54,977 nucleotides of DNA, taken from contig JAKAUP010000007.1 in the NCBI GenBank assembly GCA_021817565.1, forward strand, positions 216,497 to 271,473. The letters run 5' to 3'. The stretch is from Microcaldota archaeon (GTDB lineage Archaea; Micrarchaeota; Micrarchaeia; Micrarchaeales; Micrarchaeaceae). This document shows, piece by piece, positions 1-6,982 of this stretch. The notes under the pieces are model-generated. The model was not told the origin of the DNA. It did not search any database and was given only the letters and a program-made list of their open reading frames with translations. The position numbers and the translations under genes were made by a program. How positions within the stretch are numbered: the first letter of the stretch is position 1; every line of letters begins with the position of its first letter.

Positions 1-283
1 GCATTTTTTGTTATTCCAAGGTTCATCAGAAGCTAAAGGCAAGAAATATTTATGAATTATTCGGAAATCTGAGCACATTAAACCAGACAAAGCAATCAAG
101 AAGAAAGGAAAAATGTAAAAAAACGGTCGCTCAAAACAAAGCCTGGATAACGCCAAGCCCTGCAAATCAACCTTTCCCGAAGTAAGGAAAAAGTATAATC
201 CCATTATCTTCAAGGAAATATTGGGTCGGATCAGTTTGCACACAAAGCTTAAATACTATATTAGGAATACTGATTTGGTACAC
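1..283. other. Gene-free left edge
   Basis: No open frame with coding character is visible on either strand. The stretch is AT-rich and contains a TATA-like run near 45-55 (AAATATTTATGAA). It could hold the upstream end of a gene or RNA cut by the window edge, but I see no tRNA fold and no clear hairpin. The only feature I can defend is the promoter at its right end. Confidence 0.4.
247..256 (+). promoter_or_regulatory. TATA box before the winged-helix locus
   Basis: GCTTAAATAC matches the archaeal TATA consensus and lies about 30 nt before the ATG at 284, the spacing expected for leaderless transcription starting at or near that ATG. Transcription would run through the 34-codon frame at 284-388 and on into the winged-helix gene at 410. 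Confidence 0.5.
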
Positions 284-388
284 ATGCAGCAAAGAACCCA
301 TAACCTCTTTTCATGGTTCGTAAAGCATAGCATGTGCTCAATGAAGAATATAATGATCTTGAAATATCTCGGTCAACCCGCCGCATAA
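284..388 (+). CDS. Short ORF upstream of the winged-helix gene (possible interrupted N-terminus)
   Basis: A 34-residue frame starts at an ATG placed at leaderless distance from the TATA box at 247-256 and ends in TAA at 386-388. It is in the same frame as the winged-helix gene at 410; only two stop codons (386-388 and 392-394) and about seven codons separate them. Its end (MKNIMILKYLGQP) resembles the first helix of many winged-helix domains. It may be a genuine leader ORF, or the original N-terminus of the downstream gene cut off by nonsense mutations. Codon content alone cannot decide. Confidence 0.3.
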   Translation: MQQRTHNLFSWFVKHSMCSMKNIMILKYLGQPAA

Positions 389-409
389 AACTAAACTTTT
401 GGTGGTCAT

Positions 410-736
410 GTGGTCGGGTTGGATATTACTAGGGATTATGATGCGTCTGTTGTCTCAGACAGGGATCGGCTTATAATAAGCGAGATAGGTCTTGACAGGA
501 TAGACTCGGCATCATGCTTCGTTGATTACATATCAGACATATACGGGATAGCCAAAAGCACAGCCTGGTACTCGCTCAAGAGGCTGAAAGCATCAGATCT
601 CTTATACTTCCCTGGCAAGAAGGAGGAGAGCGAGCCAGGGCTTTTCCTTACTGGGAAAGGGAAAGTCCTATTGCAAAAGATTACTGGAAAGAGCCAGAAA
701 GCGCTTTACTTAAACATATCTCTGCGTGAAGGATAG
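410..736 (+). CDS. Winged-helix DNA-binding protein
   Basis: This 108-residue protein is probably a transcriptional regulator. Residues about 20-70 give a helix-turn-helix pattern: two short helices, then IYGIAKSTAWYSLKRLKASD, which has the look of a recognition helix (AKSTAWYSLKRLK), followed by a beta wing ending in GLFLTGKGKVLLQKI, the usual close of archaeal winged-helix domains. The start used is GTG at 410 because an in-frame TAA at 392-394 blocks anything earlier; no strong ribosome site precedes it. The stop is followed by a GC-rich stretch with inverted GCGCCCCC/GGGGGCGC halves around 745-765, a likely transcription end shared with the convergent gene. Family and ligand are unknown. 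Confidence 0.6.
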   Translation: MVGLDITRDYDASVVSDRDRLIISEIGLDRIDSASCFVDYISDIYGIAKSTAWYSLKRLKASDLLYFPGKKEESEPGLFLTGKGKVLLQKITGKSQKALYLNISLREG

Positions 737-773
737 GGGAAAGGGGGCGCGTGGATGCGCCCCCAAAATCATT

Positions 774-1514
774 CTAACCTCTTTTTTGCCTCTTAGCTAT
801 ATCGCGCATCATTTTCGACGTCTCGAAAAGGCTATCGAAAGTACCGGCGTCGCTCCATTCCTTCTTTAGGTATGCATACCTCAGCGTCCCATCTTTTATA
901 TAAAGGTTGTTCAGGTCAGTTATCTCTATCTCATTCCTTTTCGATGGCTTAAGCGTCCTTATCTTTTCGAATACAGTGTTGTCGTATATGTAAAGTCCGG
1001 TTACTGCATAGTGACTCTTCGGCCTTTTAGGTTTTTCCTCTATGGCAACAATCTCCTTTCCTCTGAACACGGGCACTCCGAAAGCAGAAGGACTATCAAC
1101 CTTCTTAAGAAAGATCGTCGCTCCTCCCCTAAACTTTCTTACTTCCTCGGAAACGTCATCAAGAATAATGTTGTCGCCCAGATTTAAGATAACATTGTCC
1201 CCGTCTACAAAGTCCTCCGCAATGGAGAGCGCATGCGCAATCCCCTTGGGCTCTTCCTGCACCGTATATTCTATCTTCGCTCCAAACTCCTTTCCAGAAC
1301 CAAGAAGGTTTATGAAGTTGCCGGCGTGCTCTCTGGCCGATACTATTATAATGTTCTCTACCCCGGCGCGTACTAGGTTCTCTATAGGGTAATAAATCAT
1401 CGGTTTGTTGTAAACCGGGAGAAGTATCTTGTTGGTCGCCTTAGTCAGAGGGCTCAATCTGGTTCCCTTTCCGCCGGCAAGTATGACACCCTTAATCCCA
1501 ATCTTCTTCTTCAT
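774..1514 (-). CDS. Sugar-1-phosphate nucleotidyltransferase (RmlA-like)
   Basis: The 246-residue protein condenses a sugar 1-phosphate with an NTP to give a nucleotide sugar, in the cytoplasm. The N-terminus carries the signature GVILAGGKGTRLSPLTKATN followed by KILLPVYNKPMIYYPIE, typical of glucose-1-phosphate thymidylyltransferases. NLGDNII is the metal-binding GDN motif, EEKPKRPKSHYAVTGLYIYD the central sugar-binding region, and EIEITDLNNLYI and WSDAGTFDSL are also RmlA hallmarks. Length matches the short RmlA forms (about 240-290). A TATA-like ATATTTATTC lies about 30 nt upstream of the ATG. It stands alone, about 8 kb from the glycan cluster it could feed. The exact sugar and nucleotide are not determined; dTDP-glucose is the default guess. 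Confidence 0.88.
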   Translation of the reverse strand: MKKKIGIKGVILAGGKGTRLSPLTKATNKILLPVYNKPMIYYPIENLVRAGVENIIIVSAREHAGNFINLLGSGKEFGAKIEYTVQEEPKGIAHALSIAEDFVDGDNVILNLGDNIILDDVSEEVRKFRGGATIFLKKVDSPSAFGVPVFRGKEIVAIEEKPKRPKSHYAVTGLYIYDNTVFEKIRTLKPSKRNEIEITDLNNLYIKDGTLRYAYLKKEWSDAGTFDSLFETSKMMRDIAKRQKRG

Positions 1515-1676
1515 GAAATACCGATTATAGATGCAAGTATATGAATAAATATGGTGCGGTTTGTCGTGAAGGTCATCTAGAACTCAGGATGGGCTGAGCT
1601 TGCACAAAAAGGTTAAAGCGCAAAATAACGACCATGGTAAGGAAATACCGGCATGCGCACGGTCTTGCAGGAAAGG

Positions 1677-1685
1677 TATATAAAA
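1677..1685 (+). promoter_or_regulatory. TATA box before the TPR gene
   Basis: TATATAAAA centred about 27 nt before the ATG at 1708 and about 92 nt before the TPR gene start. The first ATG after the predicted start site opens a 16-codon frame rather than the TPR gene. Confidence 0.5.
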
Positions 1686-1707
1686 ATCAAAAACGAAACA
1701 ATAATAT

Positions 1708-1758
1708 ATGATGGATAGCGCATTCATAATGGCGGAAGAGCCCGAAGGCTTTAGCTAA
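1708..1758 (+). CDS. Possible 16-codon leader ORF
   Basis: The frame MMDSAFIMAEEPEGFS begins at leaderless distance from the TATA box at 1677-1685 and ends 14 nt before the TPR gene ATG. It may be a translated leader that couples to the downstream start, or simply a chance frame in a 5' leader. The GGGCGGTAG just before 1773 could serve as a weak ribosome site for the TPR gene. Confidence 0.25.
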   Translation: MMDSAFIMAEEPEGFS

Positions 1759-1772
1759 GGGCGGTAGATTAT

Positions 1773-2834
1773 ATGGAAAACCATAAAAGCACAGAGCTGC
1801 TCCCTAATTCACTCGCAAAGCAGCAAAAAATGCTGCTCAGGAAAGAGACCAAGGCATCAATAATAACATATCCATCAAAAAGCAGCACTGGCAAACTGGT
1901 GATAGAGTTTGAAGTGAACGGCGTGCCTGTTAAGATAAACGAGATGGACACAGAAACAGCTTTTGCCATAGGCACAAACCTCTTCGAATCCGCTACAAAA
2001 ATAAATCAAAATCCGTCGAAATACAAGAAAAAGGACCTGGATCCGAAAGCGGACATGTTCGTCTATTTAGAAAATGCATATGAAATATTTGATTGCCTTA
2101 CAAAGAGAGAGCCAAACAACCTAAGCGCCCGCATAAATAAGGATCTCATAAATTTCATGATACTAGACGCAAAGCAGAACGATTTACGGGAGATAGACCT
2201 GCTTAACGGCGCTATCGACATATACAAAGAGGGTCTTGAGATAGGCGCAATCGGCATGGCGGAAAAAATAAGGTGGATAGAGCAAAAAGGGACAAAGCTG
2301 CGCATGAGTTCGGAAAAACTATTGGACCACATGCTATTGAAAAACCCCATGGACATGGAGGCAACGCTATTCAAGGCGAAGGTTCGCTATTCTATCGGAG
2401 AACTGGGCGAGGCATTGACCCTATTGGACATAGTCATATCCAATTCTCCGCAGAACATCGAGGCGTTTGAGTTGAAGGCGAATATACTCATGTTCGCCGG
2501 GGATCACGACGGCGCGATGGACGCAGTCAACCGATCGTTGTGTGTGGATCCAAACAACAGCAAAGCATTGATTCAGAAAGGAGACATACTTACTGTGCAG
2601 GGCAAGCTGCACGAAGCGTATAAGGTATTCGTAAGGGCGCAAGAGACTGACGAAGGCACAACCGCGAAGATACGGGTGGCAGACACACTCCTAAAAATAA
2701 GGGAGCGGGGTATGGAAGAAACGCCCGAACATGGCGAAGAAGATGTGGCGGACACGGATGACGTAGAAATGCTATTAACTGATGAGGGGACAATTCCGAC
2801 AGACAGTGGCAAGGGCCACGGAAGGCTAAACTAA
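1773..2834 (+). CDS. TPR-repeat protein of unknown role
   Basis: The 353-residue soluble protein has no signal peptide or membrane segment. Residues about 85-125 and 190-300 contain tandem TPR-type helix pairs; the clearest run is MEATLFKAKVRYSIGELGEA, then NIEAFELKANILMFAGDHDG, then SKALIQKGDILTVQGKLHEA, each with the usual small residues at positions 8 and 20 and a following DP/SP turn. The N-terminal 80 residues look like a separate small beta-rich domain (KLVIEFEVNGVPVKINEMD), and the C-terminal 40 are acidic and disordered. TPR proteins act as protein-protein scaffolds. No partner is evident: the neighbours are the RmlA-like gene and an ankyrin gene on the other strand. Confidence 0.7.
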   Translation: MENHKSTELLPNSLAKQQKMLLRKETKASIITYPSKSSTGKLVIEFEVNGVPVKINEMDTETAFAIGTNLFESATKINQNPSKYKKKDLDPKADMFVYLENAYEIFDCLTKREPNNLSARINKDLINFMILDAKQNDLREIDLLNGAIDIYKEGLEIGAIGMAEKIRWIEQKGTKLRMSSEKLLDHMLLKNPMDMEATLFKAKVRYSIGELGEALTLLDIVISNSPQNIEAFELKANILMFAGDHDGAMDAVNRSLCVDPNNSKALIQKGDILTVQGKLHEAYKVFVRAQETDEGTTAKIRVADTLLKIRERGMEETPEHGEEDVADTDDVEMLLTDEGTIPTDSGKGHGRLN

Positions 2835-2911
2835 CATGTTGGCGCCGGCATGGAGGAACCGAACTACTATTAGATAGCAGTTTTGCCAATCTGTCCAGAG
2901 TCAGTACTTTT

Positions 2912-3025
2912 GTTGCTGCAGAATCAGAGACCCATCTTAATCAAGAGCACATCTTTTCTTCGTCTAACTTAGGCAACATCTCTACCAACGTCTATGCATC
3001 CTTCATTCAAGTAATTCCTAAACAT
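2912..3025 (-). pseudogene. Decayed start of an ankyrin gene
   Basis: On the minus strand the ATG at 3025 opens MFRNYLNE, the exact start of the ankyrin genes near 51-54 kb, but the frame stops after 18 codons at 2969. Beyond the stop, another frame still reads KDVLLIKMG, matching the KVKTLVKIG stretch of the intact genes. The fragment sits one nucleotide after the stop of the ankyrin gene at 3027, the same spacing as in the large array. It is therefore a residue of a second, lost gene copy. Confidence 0.65.
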
Positions 3026-3026
3026 T

Positions 3027-3057
3027 CTAACACCTATCGGCGCTCAAAACATACTCC
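3027..3057 (-). repeat. Ankyrin-gene boundary element, copy 1 (diverged)
   Basis: It contains CTAACACCTATCGGCGCTC followed by an AAAACATACTCC stretch, a diverged copy of the boundary found at every junction of the 50.7-53.7 kb array. On the minus strand it encodes the last residues of the ankyrin protein and its TAG stop, and the next ATG follows one base later. Confidence 0.75.
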
Positions 3058-3734
3058 ATCTTTTTACGAATTTCCCCAAATCCCTTTCTCAGTTTAATCC
3101 GCCCAACCCCTCCTCTCTCTTCAATCCCGCGAATAATCTCCCCTCTTGCCATCTTATTATCTAAGGTAATGCGAAGAAGTTCCGCTATATTTTGATTTCT
3201 CGTTAATTCGCGCGCTGTTTTACCCTCATTATTTTTTAGCTTTATGTCAGCCCCATGCTCCACAAGAACCTTTACAATCCCCTCATGTCCGTTCCGTGCA
3301 GCCCACATCAACGCCGTTCGTCCATCATTACTCTGCAAGTTCACGTTAGCTCCCCGCCCAACAAGAATCTCCACAATCCTCTCATGTCCGTTCACTGCAG
3401 CCATCATCAACGCTGTCCATCCTTCCTTCCCCCTATTATCCACATCAGCCCCATGCTCCACAAGAACTTCCACAATCTCGTCACATCCATTCTCTGCAGC
3501 CCTCATCAACGCCGTCAGTCCATTCTCATTCTTCGATTCCACATCAGCCCCATGCTCAACAAGAAACCCCACAACTTCCATATGTCTATTCGCTGCAGCC
3601 AACATCAACGCCGCCCGTCCATACTTATCCTTCAAGTTCGCATCAGCCCCCATTCTGACCAAGATCTTCACTTTTGTGAGTTTTCCTGCCTTTGCTGCTT
3701 CTATGAGTCTTTCATTCAAGTAATTGCCAAACAC
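3027..3734 (-). CDS. Ankyrin-repeat protein (isolated copy)
   Basis: The protein has 235 residues if it starts at the GTG at 3734, which aligns with the ATG of the other copies (FRNYLNEKL versus here FGNYLNERL); a GTG nine bases earlier is also open. Five ankyrin repeats of 33 residues follow (consensus GWTALMRAAENGxKExVEVLVEHGADV), then a C-terminal cap GKTARELTRNQNIAELLR and a conserved tail of about 45 residues ending YVLSADRC. Ankyrin stacks bind proteins; no signal peptide is seen, so it is probably cytoplasmic. It shares start, tail and junction sequence with the four-gene array at 50.7-53.7 kb and is flanked by decayed copies on both sides. Repeats 2-4 differ more from each other than those of the array, suggesting an older copy. 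Confidence 0.85.
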   Translation of the reverse strand: MFGNYLNERLIEAAKAGKLTKVKILVRMGADANLKDKYGRAALMLAAANRHMEVVGFLVEHGADVESKNENGLTALMRAAENGCDEIVEVLVEHGADVDNRGKEGWTALMMAAVNGHERIVEILVGRGANVNLQSNDGRTALMWAARNGHEGIVKVLVEHGADIKLKNNEGKTARELTRNQNIAELLRITLDNKMARGEIIRGIEERGGVGRIKLRKGFGEIRKKMEYVLSADRC

Positions 3735-3737
3735 ACA

Positions 3738-3801
3738 TAACACCTACTGGCGCACAAACATCCTTTTTTATAAATTTCCAAGAATCCATTTCTCAGTCTA
3801 A
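3738..3801 (-). pseudogene. Decayed tail of an ankyrin gene with boundary element
   Basis: Just before the isolated ankyrin gene, the sequence TAACACCTACTGGCGC and then a degraded match to the tail-coding region (ending TCTCAGTCTAA against TCTCAGTTTAA in the array) can be aligned with the 3' end of the array genes. The reading frame is destroyed. It is what is left of a gene that once preceded the copy at 3027-3734. Confidence 0.65.
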
Positions 3802-3941
3802 ATCTAGTTAGCTGTCCTTTTTGTTCTGTTTTTTAGAATCTATGTTTACCCGCATATACTACAAAATTACACATACTGCGCTACATTCTGCTTATGTGAT
3901 ATATAAACTTTTTATCAGACAAAGCCTACCCACAAAAAGGC

Positions 3942-3949
3942 ATAAATAT
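3942..3949 (+). promoter_or_regulatory. TATA box of the thermopsin-like gene
   Basis: ATAAATAT centred about 28 nt upstream of the ATG at 3973, leaving essentially no leader. A second TATA-like run (GATATATAAAC, about 3898-3908) lies further upstream. Confidence 0.5.
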
Positions 3950-3972
3950 CATAAACGGCTTATCGCAGAAGT

Positions 3973-4911
3973 ATGCATAAGGAAAGGAGGTCAAAAATAG
4001 AGCGCGCAGCGCTCGCAACCATTCCGCTGTTATTCCTAGGCACGCCTCACCTAAGAGGAGTGGCAAACGACGGCTACATAGCGACATCTGAGATAAGCAG
4101 GACAGAAAGGATAACTGGGAGGTTCGAGGCGAGGAGGTTTGAGCCAGAGCTGACGATAAAGGCCAGAGGCATATTCGGGCAGAAGATGCGCGTAAATATC
4201 TCAGACTACGCGGACAGGGCATCATTCCAACTCAACATTTTTGCGAAGGGGATAGAAAATAACGGGGAAGAGAAAAGATATTGGGTGCAGGACATACTAT
4301 TTGTCAATTCAGATAAAGGGAAAACAAGCTATGTTAACGGGTCAGAGGTATTCGGAATCACGCAGCAGAACTCAATCGGGATATTAAATCCGAAATGGAC
4401 GAATGGGTACGGGAAGGTGTATGTCGTAAGGGACGGCAATGTTGTACAGAACAGCACATACATTTACTCAGCTCCTGCGCAGCCTTTGAAAAAAACATGG
4501 GAAGAGCTGCAGGTAAGGGAGAGGCTAGAAAACGGAAAGATGGTGCTTGAATTCAGGGCGGGGGAAGAAGGAAAGACAAAGGAGTTCGACAAGGTAAGTA
4601 TAAGCGCAGAAAGTGGATTCAGCGATGCATACATATATGCGGATGCCAGCCATCCTGCAGAGTTCGGGATAGGCGGTATATCTAAGTTAATAAACCCTCA
4701 AGGAGATATGATAAACTCAAGAATAATTGTATCGGAGCTTGGGAAAACGGAAGTGTATGCGGAGATACTCAGGGGCAGGAATGGCAATGGGGTAAGATAC
4801 GACCCTTATGCAAGGACTACATCCGCAGAGCGATTTGCGAATAACATAGAATTATATCCGGGAAGCGCAGAGGGAGGAAAGGAAGGATTAGTAACTCTCT
4901 ACAGAAGGTGA
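3973..4911 (+). CDS. Probable exported thermopsin-like (peptidase A5-like) protein
   Basis: The 312-residue protein begins with a basic stretch (HKERRSKIER) and a short hydrophobic segment (AALATIPLLFLGTP), a weak signal peptide. Residues about 80-125 (ASFQLNIFAKG, then RYWVQDILFVNSD) match the SLQLN and YWxQN signature region of archaeal thermopsins, acid proteases secreted by thermoacidophiles. The rest is predicted beta-rich. It is shorter than full thermopsin (about 340) and the Asn in YWxQN is Asp here, so activity is uncertain. It is probably co-transcribed with the alpha/beta hydrolase 4 nt downstream. The family assignment rests on these motifs only. Confidence 0.5.
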   Translation: MHKERRSKIERAALATIPLLFLGTPHLRGVANDGYIATSEISRTERITGRFEARRFEPELTIKARGIFGQKMRVNISDYADRASFQLNIFAKGIENNGEEKRYWVQDILFVNSDKGKTSYVNGSEVFGITQQNSIGILNPKWTNGYGKVYVVRDGNVVQNSTYIYSAPAQPLKKTWEELQVRERLENGKMVLEFRAGEEGKTKEFDKVSISAESGFSDAYIYADASHPAEFGIGGISKLINPQGDMINSRIIVSELGKTEVYAEILRGRNGNGVRYDPYARTTSAERFANNIELYPGSAEGGKEGLVTLYRR

Positions 4912-4915
4912 AAGA

Positions 4916-5680
4916 ATGGAACGAAACAAAACAGAGATATTTGAAACGGCTAATATACTTAGGACAGTAATGGACGCTGGAAGCTTTGCGTCGGATCTGG
5001 GGAAGGCGGCAGTGGAAAGGCTGCAGGTTTCTCTCAATCCGCTCAAATACAAGATGGAGTGGAATTATTTCAGGACCTTTGCAAACAGAAGCGGTGTGGT
5101 GATGGTTCCAGGCATTGGAGCAACGCCAAGGCTGGATTTCAAGCTGCTAGAGGAAGGGCTGAACACGGTCCATCATTTTCCAGTTTACCCTGAGATGGGG
5201 TTTAATTTTCTGACGCCTAACGAGGCCGAGAAAAAGATAATGGAGGCTGTAAAGAAAGCCCAAGACAAGTCGGGCGACAAAGCGGTTCTGGCGGGGCACA
5301 GCTATGGGGGCGTGCAGTCAATCATCTTTGCGGGAAGACATCCGGAAGAGCTGAAAGGGCTGATAACGATAGCGACCCCGACAGCTGTCATCGAAGGCAA
5401 AATAGGACTAAATGCATTTATAACCATCCCGTTGATGGGGATAATAAGACGGACCGAGAACGCCGAACAGCTGATCAACGAGTACCTGAATTCTGATGTA
5501 AAGGTTCCCTGGCTATCAGTAAGTGTGCCTGGGGACAAGATAGTTGACCAGAGAGCGTGCCTGGCGAGAGGAAAGATAAGGAAGACAATAGAGGTGGAAG
5601 GAAGCCATGCTGGCATGGGTTCGAACCCAGAGGCTGTGAACCAGATACTCCACTACCTCACGAGGTGGCCTGCACTCTAA
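4916..5680 (+). CDS. Alpha/beta hydrolase
   Basis: The 254-residue protein has the alpha/beta-hydrolase layout: a first strand and turn VVMVPGIGATPR, the nucleophile elbow LAGHSYGGVQ (GxSxG with Ser near residue 129), an acidic residue in SVPGDKIVDQ and a terminal histidine in EGSHAGMG. These would form a Ser-Asp-His triad for cleaving ester, amide or similar bonds. GGTGA just before the start (overlapping the stop of the previous gene) is a plausible ribosome site, so the two genes likely form an operon. There is no clear signal peptide. The natural substrate cannot be told. Confidence 0.8.
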   Translation: MERNKTEIFETANILRTVMDAGSFASDLGKAAVERLQVSLNPLKYKMEWNYFRTFANRSGVVMVPGIGATPRLDFKLLEEGLNTVHHFPVYPEMGFNFLTPNEAEKKIMEAVKKAQDKSGDKAVLAGHSYGGVQSIIFAGRHPEELKGLITIATPTAVIEGKIGLNAFITIPLMGIIRRTENAEQLINEYLNSDVKVPWLSVSVPGDKIVDQRACLARGKIRKTIEVEGSHAGMGSNPEAVNQILHYLTRWPAL

Positions 5681-5693
5681 AGCGTCGCGGTTC

Positions 5694-6860
5694 TCAACCG
5701 CGCTTTCCCATCCTGCGCCCGGAAACCAGTCCTAGCCTCTTAAACATCGTGGAGAAAAAGGAGGGAATGCTCTCATAGCTAAATCCAGACAACGCACCCA
5801 AATCTCTTTTATCCAAGCTAGCGGAAACCTTTCCCTTATCCGATATAAAAGCGGGAATCTTGTCAACAGGGAGCACGGTGCACATCTTCTTTACCTCATC
5901 CGGTATAGGCGTATAATCTGGCAGTATGACGGGCGTGCCAAGCGCTATGCTCTCAAGCACTATTATGCTGAGCCCTTCGCGGTGGCTGGATTGGAGAAGG
6001 AAAGAGGAATCCATGATATAACTGTAAAGTTTACCCTTGCTTACGAACTTCGGTATGAACCTTATGAATCCATACCCCCTTTCTTTCAGTATGCTTTTTA
6101 CCCTTTCAGATTCAGGACCAGAGCCGATCATCAGGCCGCGTACATTGCCGTCAAGCCTGTGGGCTGCAGCAACAATCTCTATCCATTCGTCCATTCCCTT
6201 CTCCTTTATCAGACGCCCATTGAAAAGCACTGTCTTAAGCTTGTTTTTCCCAGTTTTTCTTCTCATTCCAGCAGAGAGTCTTCGCAGATGGGAAAGGTCT
6301 AGGACTGGCGCAAAGATCATTATGGAAGAGTCGTCCACACCTACTGAACGGAGTTTTGATGCGGTAGTGGAGGACACGGCAACATACATGTCGGCCCCAA
6401 GGAGCGCATGCTTCATATACATATAACCCAACCGTCCTTTCAGTTCCCCGAGATACCCCTTCCACTCGTCCAACATCCACACTTCGGCAACATCCACGAC
6501 CAGCCTGCTTCCTTTGGCCCTGCAATACCGCTTAAGCGGAGGAAGATGGAAGTAAGGGAAGGCATTCGCGTAGACCATATCAAACTCATATCCTTTCATG
6601 TACCTTGCAACAGCGCCGCCGAAACGCGCCGCAAGGCCTATGGAGCGCTTTCCATCTTTTGTGTAGAAGCTCGAAGCACTAAGCACGCAAATATAATGTA
6701 TGCCATCTCGTACGAATTCCTTTTTCATACCGGGAAACTGGAGGCAGAAGCAATAGACATCGTGCCTTTTGGCAAGCCTTTTCATTATGCCGTATTCCAT
6801 GGCCTCGACCCCTCCAATATGCCATGGAAAGACAGCATCTGAGACAAACGCAATTATCAT
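5694..6860 (-). CDS. Glycosyltransferase, GT4 family (GT-B fold)
   Basis: This 388-residue GT-B enzyme transfers sugar from a nucleotide sugar to an acceptor. The N-terminus has the acceptor-domain glycine turn FPWHIGGVEAMEYGIMKRLA, and the linker MKHALLGADMYVAVSSTTAS marks the start of the donor domain. KTVLFNGRLIKEKGMDEWIE and the E-x7-E region SSHREGLSIIVLESIALGTP are typical of GT4. It ends 13 nt from the convergent hydrolase gene. A TATA-like AAGATATTTTAAT lies about 28 nt upstream of the ATG. It probably acts on a lipid-linked or surface glycan at the inner membrane face. Confidence 0.88.
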   Translation of the reverse strand: MIIAFVSDAVFPWHIGGVEAMEYGIMKRLAKRHDVYCFCLQFPGMKKEFVRDGIHYICVLSASSFYTKDGKRSIGLAARFGGAVARYMKGYEFDMVYANAFPYFHLPPLKRYCRAKGSRLVVDVAEVWMLDEWKGYLGELKGRLGYMYMKHALLGADMYVAVSSTTASKLRSVGVDDSSIMIFAPVLDLSHLRRLSAGMRRKTGKNKLKTVLFNGRLIKEKGMDEWIEIVAAAHRLDGNVRGLMIGSGPESERVKSILKERGYGFIRFIPKFVSKGKLYSYIMDSSFLLQSSHREGLSIIVLESIALGTPVILPDYTPIPDEVKKMCTVLPVDKIPAFISDKGKVSASLDKRDLGALSGFSYESIPSFFSTMFKRLGLVSGRRMGKRG

Positions 6861-6952
6861 AAGTAAGTCTTGCAGGAAGGATTAAAATATCTTGCAGCAC
6901 CACCCCACGCATTCCAAAAATAGGGAAAAATACCATGGGCGAGTTCAGAAAG

Positions 6953-6961
6953 CTTAAATAT
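6953..6961 (+). promoter_or_regulatory. TATA box deciding the start at 6983
   Basis: CTTAAATAT lies inside the longest possible reading frame (ATG at 6935) and about 26 nt before the next in-frame ATG at 6983. This supports leaderless transcription and moves the start to 6983. Confidence 0.6.
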
Positions 6962-6982
6962 CAAAAAAAAGAAACTATTACT

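Noticed and set aside
3244-3740. Plus-strand frames opposite the isolated ankyrin gene
   Set aside because: Same mirror effect of a repeat-coding strand.
5616-5629. TGGGTTCGAACCCA, which looks like a tRNA T arm
   Set aside because: It lies inside the alpha/beta hydrolase gene (codes for the MGSNPE region) and no acceptor, D or anticodon arm can be built around it.
6935-6982. Earlier ATG for paralog A
   Set aside because: A TATA box lies between it and the ATG at 6983.
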